Origin: Amycolatopsis deserti | GTDB taxonomy: Bacteria; Actinomycetota; Actinomycetes; Mycobacteriales; Pseudonocardiaceae | Reading direction: 5' to 3' | DNA: 64,000 bases | NCBI RefSeq assembly: GCF_014653945.1 | Contig: NZ_BNAU01000002.1 | Coordinates: forward strand, 1-64,000 | Part shown: one piece after another, positions 38,047-46,442 of the stretch | Layout: each line of letters starts with the position of its first letter | Numbering within the stretch: position 1 is the first letter of the stretch | Notes under the pieces: generated by a model | Told to the model about the DNA's origin: nothing | Seen by the model: the letters and a program-made list of their open reading frames with translations, nothing else | Database searches by the model: none | Translations under genes and position numbers: made by a program

Positions 38047-40002
38047 GTGAACCTGAGCCGGCATGCCGAACGGCGCGTGCATCAGGAATCGGTCCGGTTG
38101 CTGGCGTCGGAGTTTCCCCGGCTCGCTCCCCTGCCACGCCGGGTCCTCGGCGCACTGCTGGCCCGCACGGTGGGCAACGTCCACCTCTTCGTCCGTCAGG
38201 ACCTGGAAGAACGTGGCGGGGACCGGCCCGACGCCGTCCTGATCAGCACCAACGGCGTTTTCGCTCTGATCATCGCCGGGGAGCGGCCGGACGAGCAGGC
38301 CGCGCGGGCCGCGTTCCGCCATGCCGAGGAACGCTGTGCGGGTATCACCGACCACCGCGGGCGAGTCGTGCCGGTGAGCGCGATCCATCCGGTGGTCGTC
38401 GTTCCGGGAGCGGGTGCCGGGCGCACGGTCCGCGCGGCCGGACCGTACTGGGCCTTGCCGGAGACCGACCTCGCGCGGTTGTTCCGGCGCGAGGACGCGC
38501 ATCTCAACCGGCGTCAGGTCGACGTCGTGGCGCGTCAGGCCAGAACGCGCCTCGACGGGTACACACGGCTCGAAGCAGGCCTGCCCGAGGCTCGGCCGGA
38601 GACCGCGGGCCTGCTCGACGCCGGGAGTCTCGCGGAGAACGAGGTCGAAGCCGCGCAGGCGCGACCCTTCGACAGCTGGCTCACGTTCCTGCACCCGCAC
38701 CAGCACGCGATCGTCGCCCGCGACTACAGCGGGCCGGCGAGGATCAGCGGTCCCGCCGGGACCGGGAAGACGGTGGTGGTGCTGCACCGGCTGCGCCGCC
38801 TCGCGCGCAACAGCACCGGGCCGCTCCTGTTCACCACGTTCGTCCGGACCCTGCCCGCCGTGCACGCGGCGACCTTCCGGCGACTGGCGCCCGAAGTCGC
38901 CGACCGCGTCGAGTTCCTGCACCTGCACGCCTGGCTGCGACGCTTCCTGCAGTCGCGGGGACGGGCGGTCCGGGTGAACGCCCGGGGGATCAGCACGGCC
39001 TTCGCCCGCGCCTGGACCGTGCACCGGGAGAACCTGCAGAACCTGGAGCCGTCGATCGACTACTGGCGGGCGGAGGTCGACCGGGTCGTCAAGGGCCGCG
39101 GACTGACTACAGTGGACGAATACCTCCGTGCTCCCCGGCGGGGCAGGAAGCTGCGGCTGGACGCGCGCCAGAAGGAACAGGTCTGGGCGCTCCACGAGAC
39201 CTACCAGGCGAAGCTCGCCGAGCGTGGCCTGCACGACTACAACGACGTGGTCAGCCTCGCGGAGGAGGAGCTCGTCCGCGAACCCCTGACCGAGAGCTAC
39301 GCCGCGATCGCCGTCGACGAGGTGCAGGACATCACGCTCACCGGCCTCCGTCTGCTGCGGCGCCTCGCCGGTGACGGACCGAACCGCCTGCTGCTCGTCG
39401 GCGACGGCCAGCAGCAGGTCTACCCGGGTGGCTGGCGGCTCTCCGACGCCGGCATCCCCGTGCAAGGGCGCGGTGAGATCCTCCGGGTGAACTACCGCAA
39501 CCGCACCGGAGTGCTCGACTTCGCGCGAGGCCTGGACGCGACCAACGAGGTCGACGACCTCGACGGCGGGCCAGGAGTCGTACTGGGTCAGGTCGAGGCG
39601 GTCAACGGCGGGGGCGAATGCCGATCGTGGTCGGGGCCCGCCGCCGAGCTGCCCCACGCGCTGCTCGGTCAGATCGCGGCCATGCCGGCACCGCTCGGAC
39701 AGACCGCCCTGATCGTCTTCCACCACCGGGACCTCGTCCGGTGCCGCAAGCTCCTGCGCGAGGCCGGGATCGCGACCCTGCCGCTCGAGGACTACACCGG
39801 CGCCCCGGACGACCGCCTCAAGATCGGTACCGTCCACCGCGCGAAAGGACTCGAGTTCCGCGCGGTCCTGGTGGTGCAGTTCGACAGCGGAGAGCCGTCC
39901 GGCGGCGCCGCCCGGGAGGAATCCACCGAGCTCCGGAACCGGCAGCGTCTCGTGGCCGCCACGCGAGCGCGCGACTTCGTGTGGTGGGCCAGTGTCCGCT
40001 GA
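38047..40002 (+). CDS. NERD-domain UvrD-like superfamily 1 helicase
   Basis: A 651-aa protein. The N-terminal 130 residues resemble a nuclease-related (NERD) domain with DAVLISTNGVFALII. The helicase core follows: Walker A GPAGTGKT at 235-242, Walker B AVDEVQD near 423, GDGQQQVYPGGW, and the late motifs IGTVHRAKGLEF and VAATRARDF. It is shorter than UvrD, so the 1B/2B subdomains are reduced. Likely acts on damaged or foreign DNA, but its role is not shown. GTG 38047 has GGGAG 5 nt upstream; a GTG seven codons earlier is possible. Confidence 0.82.
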   Translation: MNLSRHAERRVHQESVRLLASEFPRLAPLPRRVLGALLARTVGNVHLFVRQDLEERGGDRPDAVLISTNGVFALIIAGERPDEQAARAAFRHAEERCAGITDHRGRVVPVSAIHPVVVVPGAGAGRTVRAAGPYWALPETDLARLFRREDAHLNRRQVDVVARQARTRLDGYTRLEAGLPEARPETAGLLDAGSLAENEVEAAQARPFDSWLTFLHPHQHAIVARDYSGPARISGPAGTGKTVVVLHRLRRLARNSTGPLLFTTFVRTLPAVHAATFRRLAPEVADRVEFLHLHAWLRRFLQSRGRAVRVNARGISTAFARAWTVHRENLQNLEPSIDYWRAEVDRVVKGRGLTTVDEYLRAPRRGRKLRLDARQKEQVWALHETYQAKLAERGLHDYNDVVSLAEEELVREPLTESYAAIAVDEVQDITLTGLRLLRRLAGDGPNRLLLVGDGQQQVYPGGWRLSDAGIPVQGRGEILRVNYRNRTGVLDFARGLDATNEVDDLDGGPGVVLGQVEAVNGGGECRSWSGPAAELPHALLGQIAAMPAPLGQTALIVFHHRDLVRCRKLLREAGIATLPLEDYTGAPDDRLKIGTVHRAKGLEFRAVLVVQFDSGEPSGGAAREESTELRNRQRLVAATRARDFVWWASVR

Positions 40003-40017
40003 GCCGATCGCCGGAAG

Positions 40018-40047
40018 CGCCGGCTGAAGCGATCCCCTCAGCCGGCG
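40018..40047. terminator. Terminator after the NERD-helicase gene
   Basis: A perfect 10-bp stem (CGCCGGCTGA and its complement) with a 10-nt loop lies between two convergent genes. Confidence 0.65.
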
Positions 40048-40064
40048 GGTTCCGGCGTCCGGGC

Positions 40065-40565
40065 TCAGTAGAAGAACACGTCCTCCGTCAGGCCGGCGTG
40101 CAGCGTCCGGTACGAGCCCGTGTAGAACAGCAGCGGTGCGCCGTCCCGGTACTCCAGGTGTTCGACTTCCCCGAGGAACAGCGTGTGGTCCCCCGCCGGG
40201 TGGCGGTCCACGACCCGGCAGCCGATCGAGGCCAGGCCGCCCGGGATGAAGTCGTACGCGCCCCGGGAGTCGAACCGCACGTCGACGCAGGGGCGGCCAC
40301 CGAAGTGGCGGGACACGTCCTCCTGATCGGCCGAGAGCACCGTCACCGCGTACCGGTCGCCCTCGGTCAGGTGGCGCGCCATCGTGCACGCGCCCAGCGA
40401 CACCAGGATCAGCGGCGGCTCCAGCGACACCGACAGGAACCCGTTGGCGGTCATGCCGTGGACCCCGCCGTCCGCGGTGCGGGTGGTGATCACCGTGACG
40501 CCGGTGGCGAACCGGCCCATCGCCGTGCGGAAACGGCGCGGGTCGGTCGCCACGCCCGCGGTCAC
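40065..40565 (-). CDS. Flavin reductase family protein (StyB/HpaC-like)
   Basis: A 166-aa split-barrel FMN/FAD reductase that uses NAD(P)H to supply reduced flavin to a partner monooxygenase. Motifs: MGRFATGVTVITT at the N-terminus, GMTANGFLSVSLEPPLILVSL (flavin binding), and GDHTLFLGEVEHLE with the usual His. GTG start overlapping the EthD gene stop (GTGA). Downstream of two StyA-like oxygenases, it is their obvious electron supplier. Confidence 0.9.
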   Translation of the reverse strand: MTAGVATDPRRFRTAMGRFATGVTVITTRTADGGVHGMTANGFLSVSLEPPLILVSLGACTMARHLTEGDRYAVTVLSADQEDVSRHFGGRPCVDVRFDSRGAYDFIPGGLASIGCRVVDRHPAGDHTLFLGEVEHLEYRDGAPLLFYTGSYRTLHAGLTEDVFFY

Positions 40566-40870
40566 GGGCCTTCGACGGGCGCGTAGTGCAGGATCCGCGC
40601 CCCGCCCGTCGCGTAGTTCGGCACGTCCGCGGCGACGGCCCGGCCCTGCTCCGACGACATCGCCGCGGCCATCGCCTCGGCCGAGTCGAACTCGCCCTCC
40701 CAGATCGCGAAGTACGGGCTCGCCCCGTCCATCGCGGCCACGTCGAAGCTGTACCGCATCGCCCGCAGGCCCGGCAGCTTCGCCGCCAGCGGCAGGTGCG
40801 TGCTCACGTAGTACTCCTTGAAGTGCTCCGGGTCGGCCGGCGGCGGGTACAACACAGTCAGGCGGTGCAT
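40562..40870 (-). CDS. EthD-family protein
   Basis: A 102-aa dimeric alpha/beta-barrel (ferredoxin-like) protein. The EthD pattern is clear: HRLTVLYPPPADPEHFKEYY followed by HLPLAAKLPGL. EthD proteins accompany oxygenases (for example in ether degradation) with unclear function. ATG start; 18 nt after the monooxygenase gene and overlapping the reductase gene. Probably processes or binds the oxygenated product (inference). Confidence 0.85.
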   Translation of the reverse strand: MHRLTVLYPPPADPEHFKEYYVSTHLPLAAKLPGLRAMRYSFDVAAMDGASPYFAIWEGEFDSAEAMAAAMSSEQGRAVAADVPNYATGGARILHYAPVEGP

Positions 40871-40888
40871 GCGAAAAACTCCTCTTCC

Positions 40889-42112
40889 TCAGGCCTTGCC
40901 GCGGCGGGCCAGGAACTCGTCGGTGCGCTCAGCGGTGGCGAGGATCCGCCACTGCCGGTCCGGGTAGTCGAAGTTGTTGGTGAACTCGTCGGCGATCGCC
41001 TTGTCCGCGTACATCGCGCCGAACAGCCGCAGCAGGTGCTCCGGCGGCGGGCCGATCATCAGGTTCGTCCAGTTCGCCGCGCCCAGCACGACGTCGGCCC
41101 GGCGCGCGGCCACGTCCTGGCAGAACAGCTCGTCGAACCCGTAGTCGGCCAGGATCGCCTGCCCGGTGACCCACGCCGAGTGCGACGCCGAGTTCGCGCC
41201 CTGCCCGACGACCGGATCGACCACGGTGTGCACGTCACCGATCGCCAGGGCGAACTTTCCGTTGGGCAGCTTCACGTAGTCCTGCCGCACGGTCGGCGTC
41301 AGCGCGCCCTGCAGGATGTCCAGCGGACCCGTGAGCGCGAAGCGAGCCGGGTCGACGCGCTCGAACGTCTGCGGGTGGTGCTTGGCGAGCTTGTCCAGCA
41401 CGAGCCGCTCGTACGCCTTCGGGTCCGCCTCGTAGGACTGGCGGCCGAGGATCTCCAGGTCACCGCCGGGCACGTTCTCGAACAGAAGCGCGGTGGTGAA
41501 CCCGTCCCGGCCGTACATCGGGATTTCCAGCAGCTCGCCGTGCCCGGGCGAGACGCTGATCGTGACGCCCTTCGGCTCCGAGTAGGTGATGCCCTGGTAC
41601 AGGCCGACGGACAGGATCCGCTGCGGCCCGTCGTACGGGCTCAGCTCGGGGCGGCGCGGGAACAACGCAGCGAACGCGCCCCGGCCGGCGGCGACGACGA
41701 GCAGGTCGTGCCGGTCGGCGATCGGTTCGATGTCCTCGGCCTGCAGCGTGCGGATCTCCAGCCGCCCGCCGCGCTCCTCGAACGTCTCGGTGAGCTTGGG
41801 CAGGTAGAGGCGGTAGTCGATGGCGCTGGACCACTCGTCGAAGTCGCCGCGCCAGGACATCGGCTCGGGGCCGCCGATGTAGTGGTGGTGGCAGGAGTAG
41901 CCGTACTCCTCCACGGGCCAGAAGTCGATGCCCAGTTCACGCTCGCGCTTCAGCGTCGGCGCGTGGTGGGCGACGCTGTTCAGCAGGCGGCCGTTCGCCA
42001 GTTGCGCGGCGGTCTTGTCGGTGTAGACGGTGACCGGGACGTCGTGGCGGCGCAGCAGCAAACCCAGCTGCAGGCCGGCGATCCCGGCGCCGATGATGCC
42101 GATGTTCGGCAT
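40889..42112 (-). CDS. Styrene/indole monooxygenase-type flavoprotein (StyA-like), copy 1
   Basis: A 407-aa FAD-dependent single-function epoxidase of the two-component type. The N-terminal dinucleotide fold GIIGAGIAGLQLGLLL and the second FAD motif GDVHTVVDPVVGQGANSASH are present; there is no NAD(P)H site, so it depends on the flavin reductase encoded two genes later. Typical substrates are styrene and indole; here unknown. ATG 42112 has AAGGAG 5 nt upstream. It shares architecture and many motifs with the copy at 43217-44416. Confidence 0.88.
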   Translation of the reverse strand: MPNIGIIGAGIAGLQLGLLLRRHDVPVTVYTDKTAAQLANGRLLNSVAHHAPTLKRERELGIDFWPVEEYGYSCHHHYIGGPEPMSWRGDFDEWSSAIDYRLYLPKLTETFEERGGRLEIRTLQAEDIEPIADRHDLLVVAAGRGAFAALFPRRPELSPYDGPQRILSVGLYQGITYSEPKGVTISVSPGHGELLEIPMYGRDGFTTALLFENVPGGDLEILGRQSYEADPKAYERLVLDKLAKHHPQTFERVDPARFALTGPLDILQGALTPTVRQDYVKLPNGKFALAIGDVHTVVDPVVGQGANSASHSAWVTGQAILADYGFDELFCQDVAARRADVVLGAANWTNLMIGPPPEHLLRLFGAMYADKAIADEFTNNFDYPDRQWRILATAERTDEFLARRGKA

Positions 42113-42263
42113 GGACGCTCCTTTCGGTGGTGGCGGCGAAGGCACTGTCCACATCGGCCGGACGTGCACCGGTGGATCCGGCCAGGGTGATGGGACCATC
42201 GTGCCCGCCGCGGCCCCGCCGGTCTTTCCCTCAGGCGAACGCTTCTTGACGATCCGCGTACCG

Positions 42264-43196
42264 TCAGGACAGGGCCCGGGCGCGGAACTCCCGCGGGCTC
42301 AGGCCGTACGCGGCCTTGAACGTGCGGCTGAAGTGCGCCGCGTCCGGCAGGCCCCACGCGGCGCCCACCGCGCTGACCGGACGGGTCAGCCCGGGCCGGG
42401 ACAGGTCGCGGCGGCACTGCTCCAGCCGCCGGGACCGGATCCAGCCCGCCACGCCCGTGCCCTGCTCGGCGAACAGCTTCTGCAGGTACCGCGTCGAGAT
42501 GTGCAGTGCGGCGGCCACCGTGTCCGGGCACAGGTCCGGATCGGACAGATGCGTGTCGATGTAGGCCTGGGCCCGCAGCACCAGCGAATCGGGCGCGGCG
42601 GCGGTCTGTTCGGACAGCAGCGCGGACAGCAGGTCGAGCACCGCGTCGGCCAGCGGCATCGGGGACGTGGCACTGCCCAGCCGGCCCACCAGGCGGCGGA
42701 ACAGCGGCGACAGCAGCGAACCGGGTTCGTCGTCGCCGCGGAGGGGCCGGCTCAGGATCTGCCGCGCTCCTTCGGCGGTCAGGCGCAGCCGTTCCCGCGG
42801 GAACATGAACACCGCCATCGACGTCGGCTCGGCGAAGGCCAGCGTGTAGGGCCGGTCGGTGTCGTACAGCGCGAAGTCACCGGGCCCGAGCAGCGCCTCG
42901 CGCCCGTCCTGCACGAGCAGGCAGCTGCCCCGCACCTGCAGGCCCAGCTTGTAGTAGCCGCGCTCGCTCGCGCCGATCATCGCCTTCGTGCGGCGCACGC
43001 GGTGCGGCCCGGCGTCCACCCGGGACACCAGCGTCGAACCGAGGCGGTCCATCCGCACCTCGCCGCGGAACGACGGCTCCGGCGCGGCCGCCTCCAGCGG
43101 CACGAACGCGTCAGAGATGACGTGCCGCCAGTAGTCGACGCTTTCGCCGCCGGGCACCGCACGTGTGCTCAGGATCTTCGTCGCTGTGTGGACCAC
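42264..43196 (-). CDS. AraC-family transcriptional regulator
   Basis: A 310-aa regulator with an N-terminal ligand/oligomerisation domain of the AraC-binding-domain-2 type (about 35-190, including YKLGLQVRGSCLLVQDGRE and DFALYDTDRPYTL) and a C-terminal double helix-turn-helix (VAAALHISTRYLQKLFAEQG ... HFSRTFKAAYGLSPREFR). GTG 43196 has GGAGG 5 nt ahead. It lies between the two monooxygenase genes on the same strand and probably activates the cluster in response to an aromatic compound. Confidence 0.88.
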   Translation of the reverse strand: MVHTATKILSTRAVPGGESVDYWRHVISDAFVPLEAAAPEPSFRGEVRMDRLGSTLVSRVDAGPHRVRRTKAMIGASERGYYKLGLQVRGSCLLVQDGREALLGPGDFALYDTDRPYTLAFAEPTSMAVFMFPRERLRLTAEGARQILSRPLRGDDEPGSLLSPLFRRLVGRLGSATSPMPLADAVLDLLSALLSEQTAAAPDSLVLRAQAYIDTHLSDPDLCPDTVAAALHISTRYLQKLFAEQGTGVAGWIRSRRLEQCRRDLSRPGLTRPVSAVGAAWGLPDAAHFSRTFKAAYGLSPREFRARALS

Positions 43197-43216
43197 GTTG
43201 TCCTCCGCTCTGCCGG

Positions 43217-44416
43217 TCAGCTTCCGTCGAGGAACGCCCGTACCCGACGCCGGGTGGCGAGCGCGCGCCACTGCCGGTCCGGGTGGTCGAAGTTGTCGGT
43301 GAACTCGTCCGCTTTGCGCGGCTCTTCCGCCAGCCCCTGCCACAGCTCGCCGAGCCACGGCGGCGGGTCCAGCATCAGGTTCGTCCACGCCGACGCCCCG
43401 AGCAGCACCTCCTCGCGCGCCCGCGCGACGCGGCGGCAGAACACCTCGTCGTGGACGGTTTCGGCGGCGATCTCCGCGGCGACCACGGCCGCGCTGTAGG
43501 CGGCGATGTTCGCGCCCTGACCCATCACCGGATCGACCACCACGTGCGCGTCGCCGAGCGCGAGGGCGAACTTGTCGTCCCCCAGCGGCAGGAAGTCCTC
43601 CCGCACCGCGGGCGTGACCGCGCCCTGCAGCAGGTCGCGCGGATCGGTGAGGGCGAAGTCGGCGAGCACGCGCTCGGCGGTCGCCGGGTGGTGCTCGTGC
43701 AGCTTTTCCAGGACGGTCTTGCGGAACAGCGCCGGATCCGCGGCCGGGGACAGCTCGTTCAGCACCGCGAGGTCGCCGCCGGGCACGTTCTCGAACAGCA
43801 GCGCGGTGACCCGCCCGTGCCGCGACAGCAACGGGATCTCCAGCAGCTCGCCCTGCCCGGGCGCGACGCCGATGGTGACCGCGGCCGGCTCGGCCGGCGC
43901 GATACCGGTGTAGAGGCCCGCGCACACCAGCCGCCGGGGCGCGTCGTGCGGGCTGTGCTCGGGGCGGCGCGGGAACAGGCCGCTGAGCGCGCCCCGCCCG
44001 GACGCGACGACGAGCAGGTCGTGCCGTCCGGCCAGCTCGCCCAGGTCGCGCGGACCGACCGCGCGCACTTCGACGCGGCCGCCGCGCTCGGCGAGGTCCT
44101 CGGCCAGCCGCGGCAGGTAGAGGCGGTGGTCGACGGCGCACGACGGGTGGGTGAACCGGCCGGTGAAGCGGATTCCGCCGATCCAGTGGTGGTGGGCCCC
44201 GTAGCCGAACTCCGCCGCCGGCCAGTGGTGCACCCCCAGCGCCCGCTCGCGCTCCAGCAGCGGGTGGTGGTGCGCGACCGTGTTGAGCAGCGGCCCGGCG
44301 GCGAGGTCGTCGAACGACCGATCGGCGTACAGCGTGACCGGGATGCCGTCGGCACGCAGCGCGAGGCCGAGGTGCAGCCCGGCGATACCCGCTCCGACGA
44401 TGCCGACCGTGGTCAC
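43217..44416 (-). CDS. Styrene/indole monooxygenase-type flavoprotein (StyA-like), copy 2
   Basis: A 399-aa paralogue of the copy at 40889-42112: GIVGAGIAGLHLGLAL at the N-terminus, then GDAHVVVDPVMGQGANIAAYS, and the same NFDHPDRQWRALA near the C-terminus. The two differ enough to suggest different substrates rather than a recent duplication. It is followed 20 nt later by the AraC gene. GTG start; a GATAAT -10 candidate lies about 20 nt upstream of it. Confidence 0.86.
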   Translation of the reverse strand: MTTVGIVGAGIAGLHLGLALRADGIPVTLYADRSFDDLAAGPLLNTVAHHHPLLERERALGVHHWPAAEFGYGAHHHWIGGIRFTGRFTHPSCAVDHRLYLPRLAEDLAERGGRVEVRAVGPRDLGELAGRHDLLVVASGRGALSGLFPRRPEHSPHDAPRRLVCAGLYTGIAPAEPAAVTIGVAPGQGELLEIPLLSRHGRVTALLFENVPGGDLAVLNELSPAADPALFRKTVLEKLHEHHPATAERVLADFALTDPRDLLQGAVTPAVREDFLPLGDDKFALALGDAHVVVDPVMGQGANIAAYSAAVVAAEIAAETVHDEVFCRRVARAREEVLLGASAWTNLMLDPPPWLGELWQGLAEEPRKADEFTDNFDHPDRQWRALATRRRVRAFLDGS

Positions 44417-44448
44417 GACGCTGTCCTTACTCTATTATCGAGCAGCCA

Positions 44449-44467
44449 GTTCTATTTCAGAGAGAAC
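44449..44467. promoter_or_regulatory. Candidate operator between monooxygenase copy 2 and an IclR gene
   Basis: GTTCT and AGAAC arms (44449-44453, 44463-44467) with partial inner symmetry lie in the 65-bp divergent gap. The local sequence is unusually AT-rich. It could be the target of the divergent IclR regulator. Confidence 0.35.
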
Positions 44468-44481
44468 AGTACGAGGGGCGC

Positions 44482-45162
44482 ATGGCGGAAGGCAAGGTCG
44501 TCGGCGGAGCGGGCCTGCAAACACTCGAACGGGGACTGGCCGTGCTGGAGGCCGTCGCCGCGCACGCACCGTGCACGACGGCCACGATCGCCGAGGTCAC
44601 CGGCCTGCACCGGTCGATCGCCTACCGCGTGCTGTGCACCCTGGAGGCGCACGGTTACCTGCAGCGCGACGCGGCCGGCCGCTACGAGGTGGGCCTGGCC
44701 GTGCTCACCGTCGCCTCGGCTGTGCGCTCCGACCTGCAGTCGCTAGCGCAGTCCGTGCTCGCCCCGGTCGCCGAGGCGGCCGGGACCGTCGCGTTCCTCG
44801 CCGTCCCGCACGGCGAGGAGGCGCTCACGCTGGTCACCGTCGAACCGCCGGCCGCGGCCGGACCGGTGACCTACCGGCCCGGGGTGCGCCACCCGCTCAC
44901 CCGCGGCGCGCCCGGGCTCGCCATCCTCGCCGCGCTGCCGCCACGGCCGAACGAGCGGCCCGAGGTCACGCTGGCCCGCGACCTGGGCCACGTCCGCACC
45001 ACCGGCGAGGTGCTGCCCGGCATCGCCTCGCTCGCGGTGCCCGTCACCCTGCGAGCCGGGCGGGTGGCCAGCGCCTGCGTGCTGTTCGTGCCCGGCCGCC
45101 TGGACGAGGACGCCGCGCTGACCGGCCTGCACGCCGCGGCCGAGCAGCTCACCGGCCGCTGA
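44482..45162 (+). CDS. IclR-family transcriptional regulator of the monooxygenase cluster
   Basis: A 226-aa regulator: N-terminal winged helix (ATIAEVTGLHRSIAYRVLCTLEAHGYL) and a C-terminal effector domain somewhat shorter than usual, ending near GLHAAAEQL. The canonical IclR signature around the ligand Cys is weak (HPLTRGAPGLAILAAL). ATG 44482 with AGGGG ahead. Divergent from the StyA-like gene, so it probably represses or activates that promoter. Confidence 0.82.
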   Translation: MAEGKVVGGAGLQTLERGLAVLEAVAAHAPCTTATIAEVTGLHRSIAYRVLCTLEAHGYLQRDAAGRYEVGLAVLTVASAVRSDLQSLAQSVLAPVAEAAGTVAFLAVPHGEEALTLVTVEPPAAAGPVTYRPGVRHPLTRGAPGLAILAALPPRPNERPEVTLARDLGHVRTTGEVLPGIASLAVPVTLRAGRVASACVLFVPGRLDEDAALTGLHAAAEQLTGR

Positions 45163-45273
45163 GCAGCGGGGTCGCCGAAACCGAGAAGCGCAGGTAGGCT
45201 GTGGCCACGGTTGAGCAGGTAGCCGTCAGACTTACCCGACAGGCGCTCGCCGCGCAGTGTGGAGGCCCCGCTG

Positions 45274-45735
45274 ATGGCACCTCCGGAAACCCGCCCCGCA
45301 CCCGTCACGCAGCGGGGCATCCCCGCCCCGCGATCCACGCGGGTCCCCGACGCCGTCCCGTTCACGATCGACGTCTCCCAGCCCGCGCGGCACACCCTGC
45401 TCGTCTCGGTCGGCGGCGACGTCGACCTGGCCACCGCGCCCGAGCTGTCCGAGGTCATCGGCCACCGCTTCCGCGGGGCGGTGACCCTGCTCGTGCTCGA
45501 CCTGTCCGAGGTCACCTTCCTCGGCACCGCCGGGCTGACCGTGCTCGTGGAGACCCAGCAGGCCGCCGCCCGCCGCGGCGCCGCTCTGCGGGTCACCGGC
45601 ACCGGCGCCCGCCCGGTGGAACGCGCGCTGCGCGCCGCGGGGATGCTGCACAGCCTGCCGGCCTCCGACGAGCCCGCCGAGGACCTCGTGCTGCGGCACG
45701 TCGCGGAGCAGCAGGTCGGGCGGGCGCCCTGGTGA
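45274..45735 (+). CDS. STAS-domain anti-sigma-factor antagonist-like protein
   Basis: A 153-aa protein with one STAS domain (about 35-135): SVGGDVDLATAPELSEVI, LVLDLSEVTFLGTAGLTVL and a C-terminal helix. The position of the phosphorylatable Ser in SpoIIAA (DSSG) reads GTAG, so a Thr would be the acceptor. It probably takes part in partner-switch control of a sigma factor; no sigma, kinase or phosphatase gene is adjacent. ATG 45274 has GGAGG 8 nt upstream; a GTG five codons earlier is possible. Confidence 0.8.
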   Translation: MAPPETRPAPVTQRGIPAPRSTRVPDAVPFTIDVSQPARHTLLVSVGGDVDLATAPELSEVIGHRFRGAVTLLVLDLSEVTFLGTAGLTVLVETQQAAARRGAALRVTGTGARPVERALRAAGMLHSLPASDEPAEDLVLRHVAEQQVGRAPW

Positions 45736-45774
45736 CCGGTGCGTGCGCCACGGCACCCACCTCGCCCGGAGGTC

Positions 45775-46380
45775 CTGGAGGCGTTGGGTGATGCCGACGC
45801 CGACGCCTTCGATGGTGCCTCCGACGTGTGGTTCGAGGTTCAGTTGGCCTTTGAGGGTGTCGTTGACTGACTCGATGATCTTGGGACCGGCCAGAGCCCA
45901 GGCAATGGGCAGCCCGGCCGGGGTGCAGACCAGGTGCAGGCGCAGGCCCCAGAACCAGCGGGAGCGCGAGCGGCAGTAGCCGTACTTGGCCCAGCCGGCC
46001 AGCTGTGACCGTTTCACGATGGGCCGGGATCGGGCGCACTCGACCGGGATTGAGTCGAGGATCCAGGTGGTGTCGGTCCACACGTCCGTGTCCGCCGCCA
46101 GCCCGCGCATCACGTGCTTGACCAGCGGCAACGCGGCACGCAAACGACGGTTGTAGCCGGATTGGCCGGGCAGGTACTGCAACGCGCCGGGCATCCGGGC
46201 GGGCAGAAACCGCAGCCACCGGGCCTCGGCGGTCAACCCCAGCAGTGCCTGGGCCGCGGCCAGGGTGACCAACCCGGCGTCGGCCAGCCTCGGTGGCCGG
46301 CCCAGCCGACGCCGGCCCGCCAGGTGGTCGTCGATCTCGACCTAGAGCGCGGGGAGAAGAGTGTTCAGGTCGGTCGTCAC
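45775..46380 (-). pseudogene. Decayed IS982-family transposase
   Basis: The N-terminus reads VTTDLNTLLPAL, then a TAG stop (46342-46344) where the family has a Tyr codon, then VEIDDHLAGRRRLGRPPRL and a good match through WTDTTWILDSIPVECARSR and YGYCRSRSRWFWGLRLHLV. At about 45876 the sequence jumps from ALAGPKI to IESVNDTLKGQL, skipping the segment that holds part of the catalytic DDE core. Similarity fades near 45775, just past the STAS gene. It has both a nonsense codon and an internal deletion, so it is inactive. Terminal repeats are not recognisable. Confidence 0.85.
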
Positions 46381-46442
46381 ACACTGATCTTGAACACCCT
46401 TCGCCTCACTCCGGACATCACCCCAACTCAGGCATTACTCGT

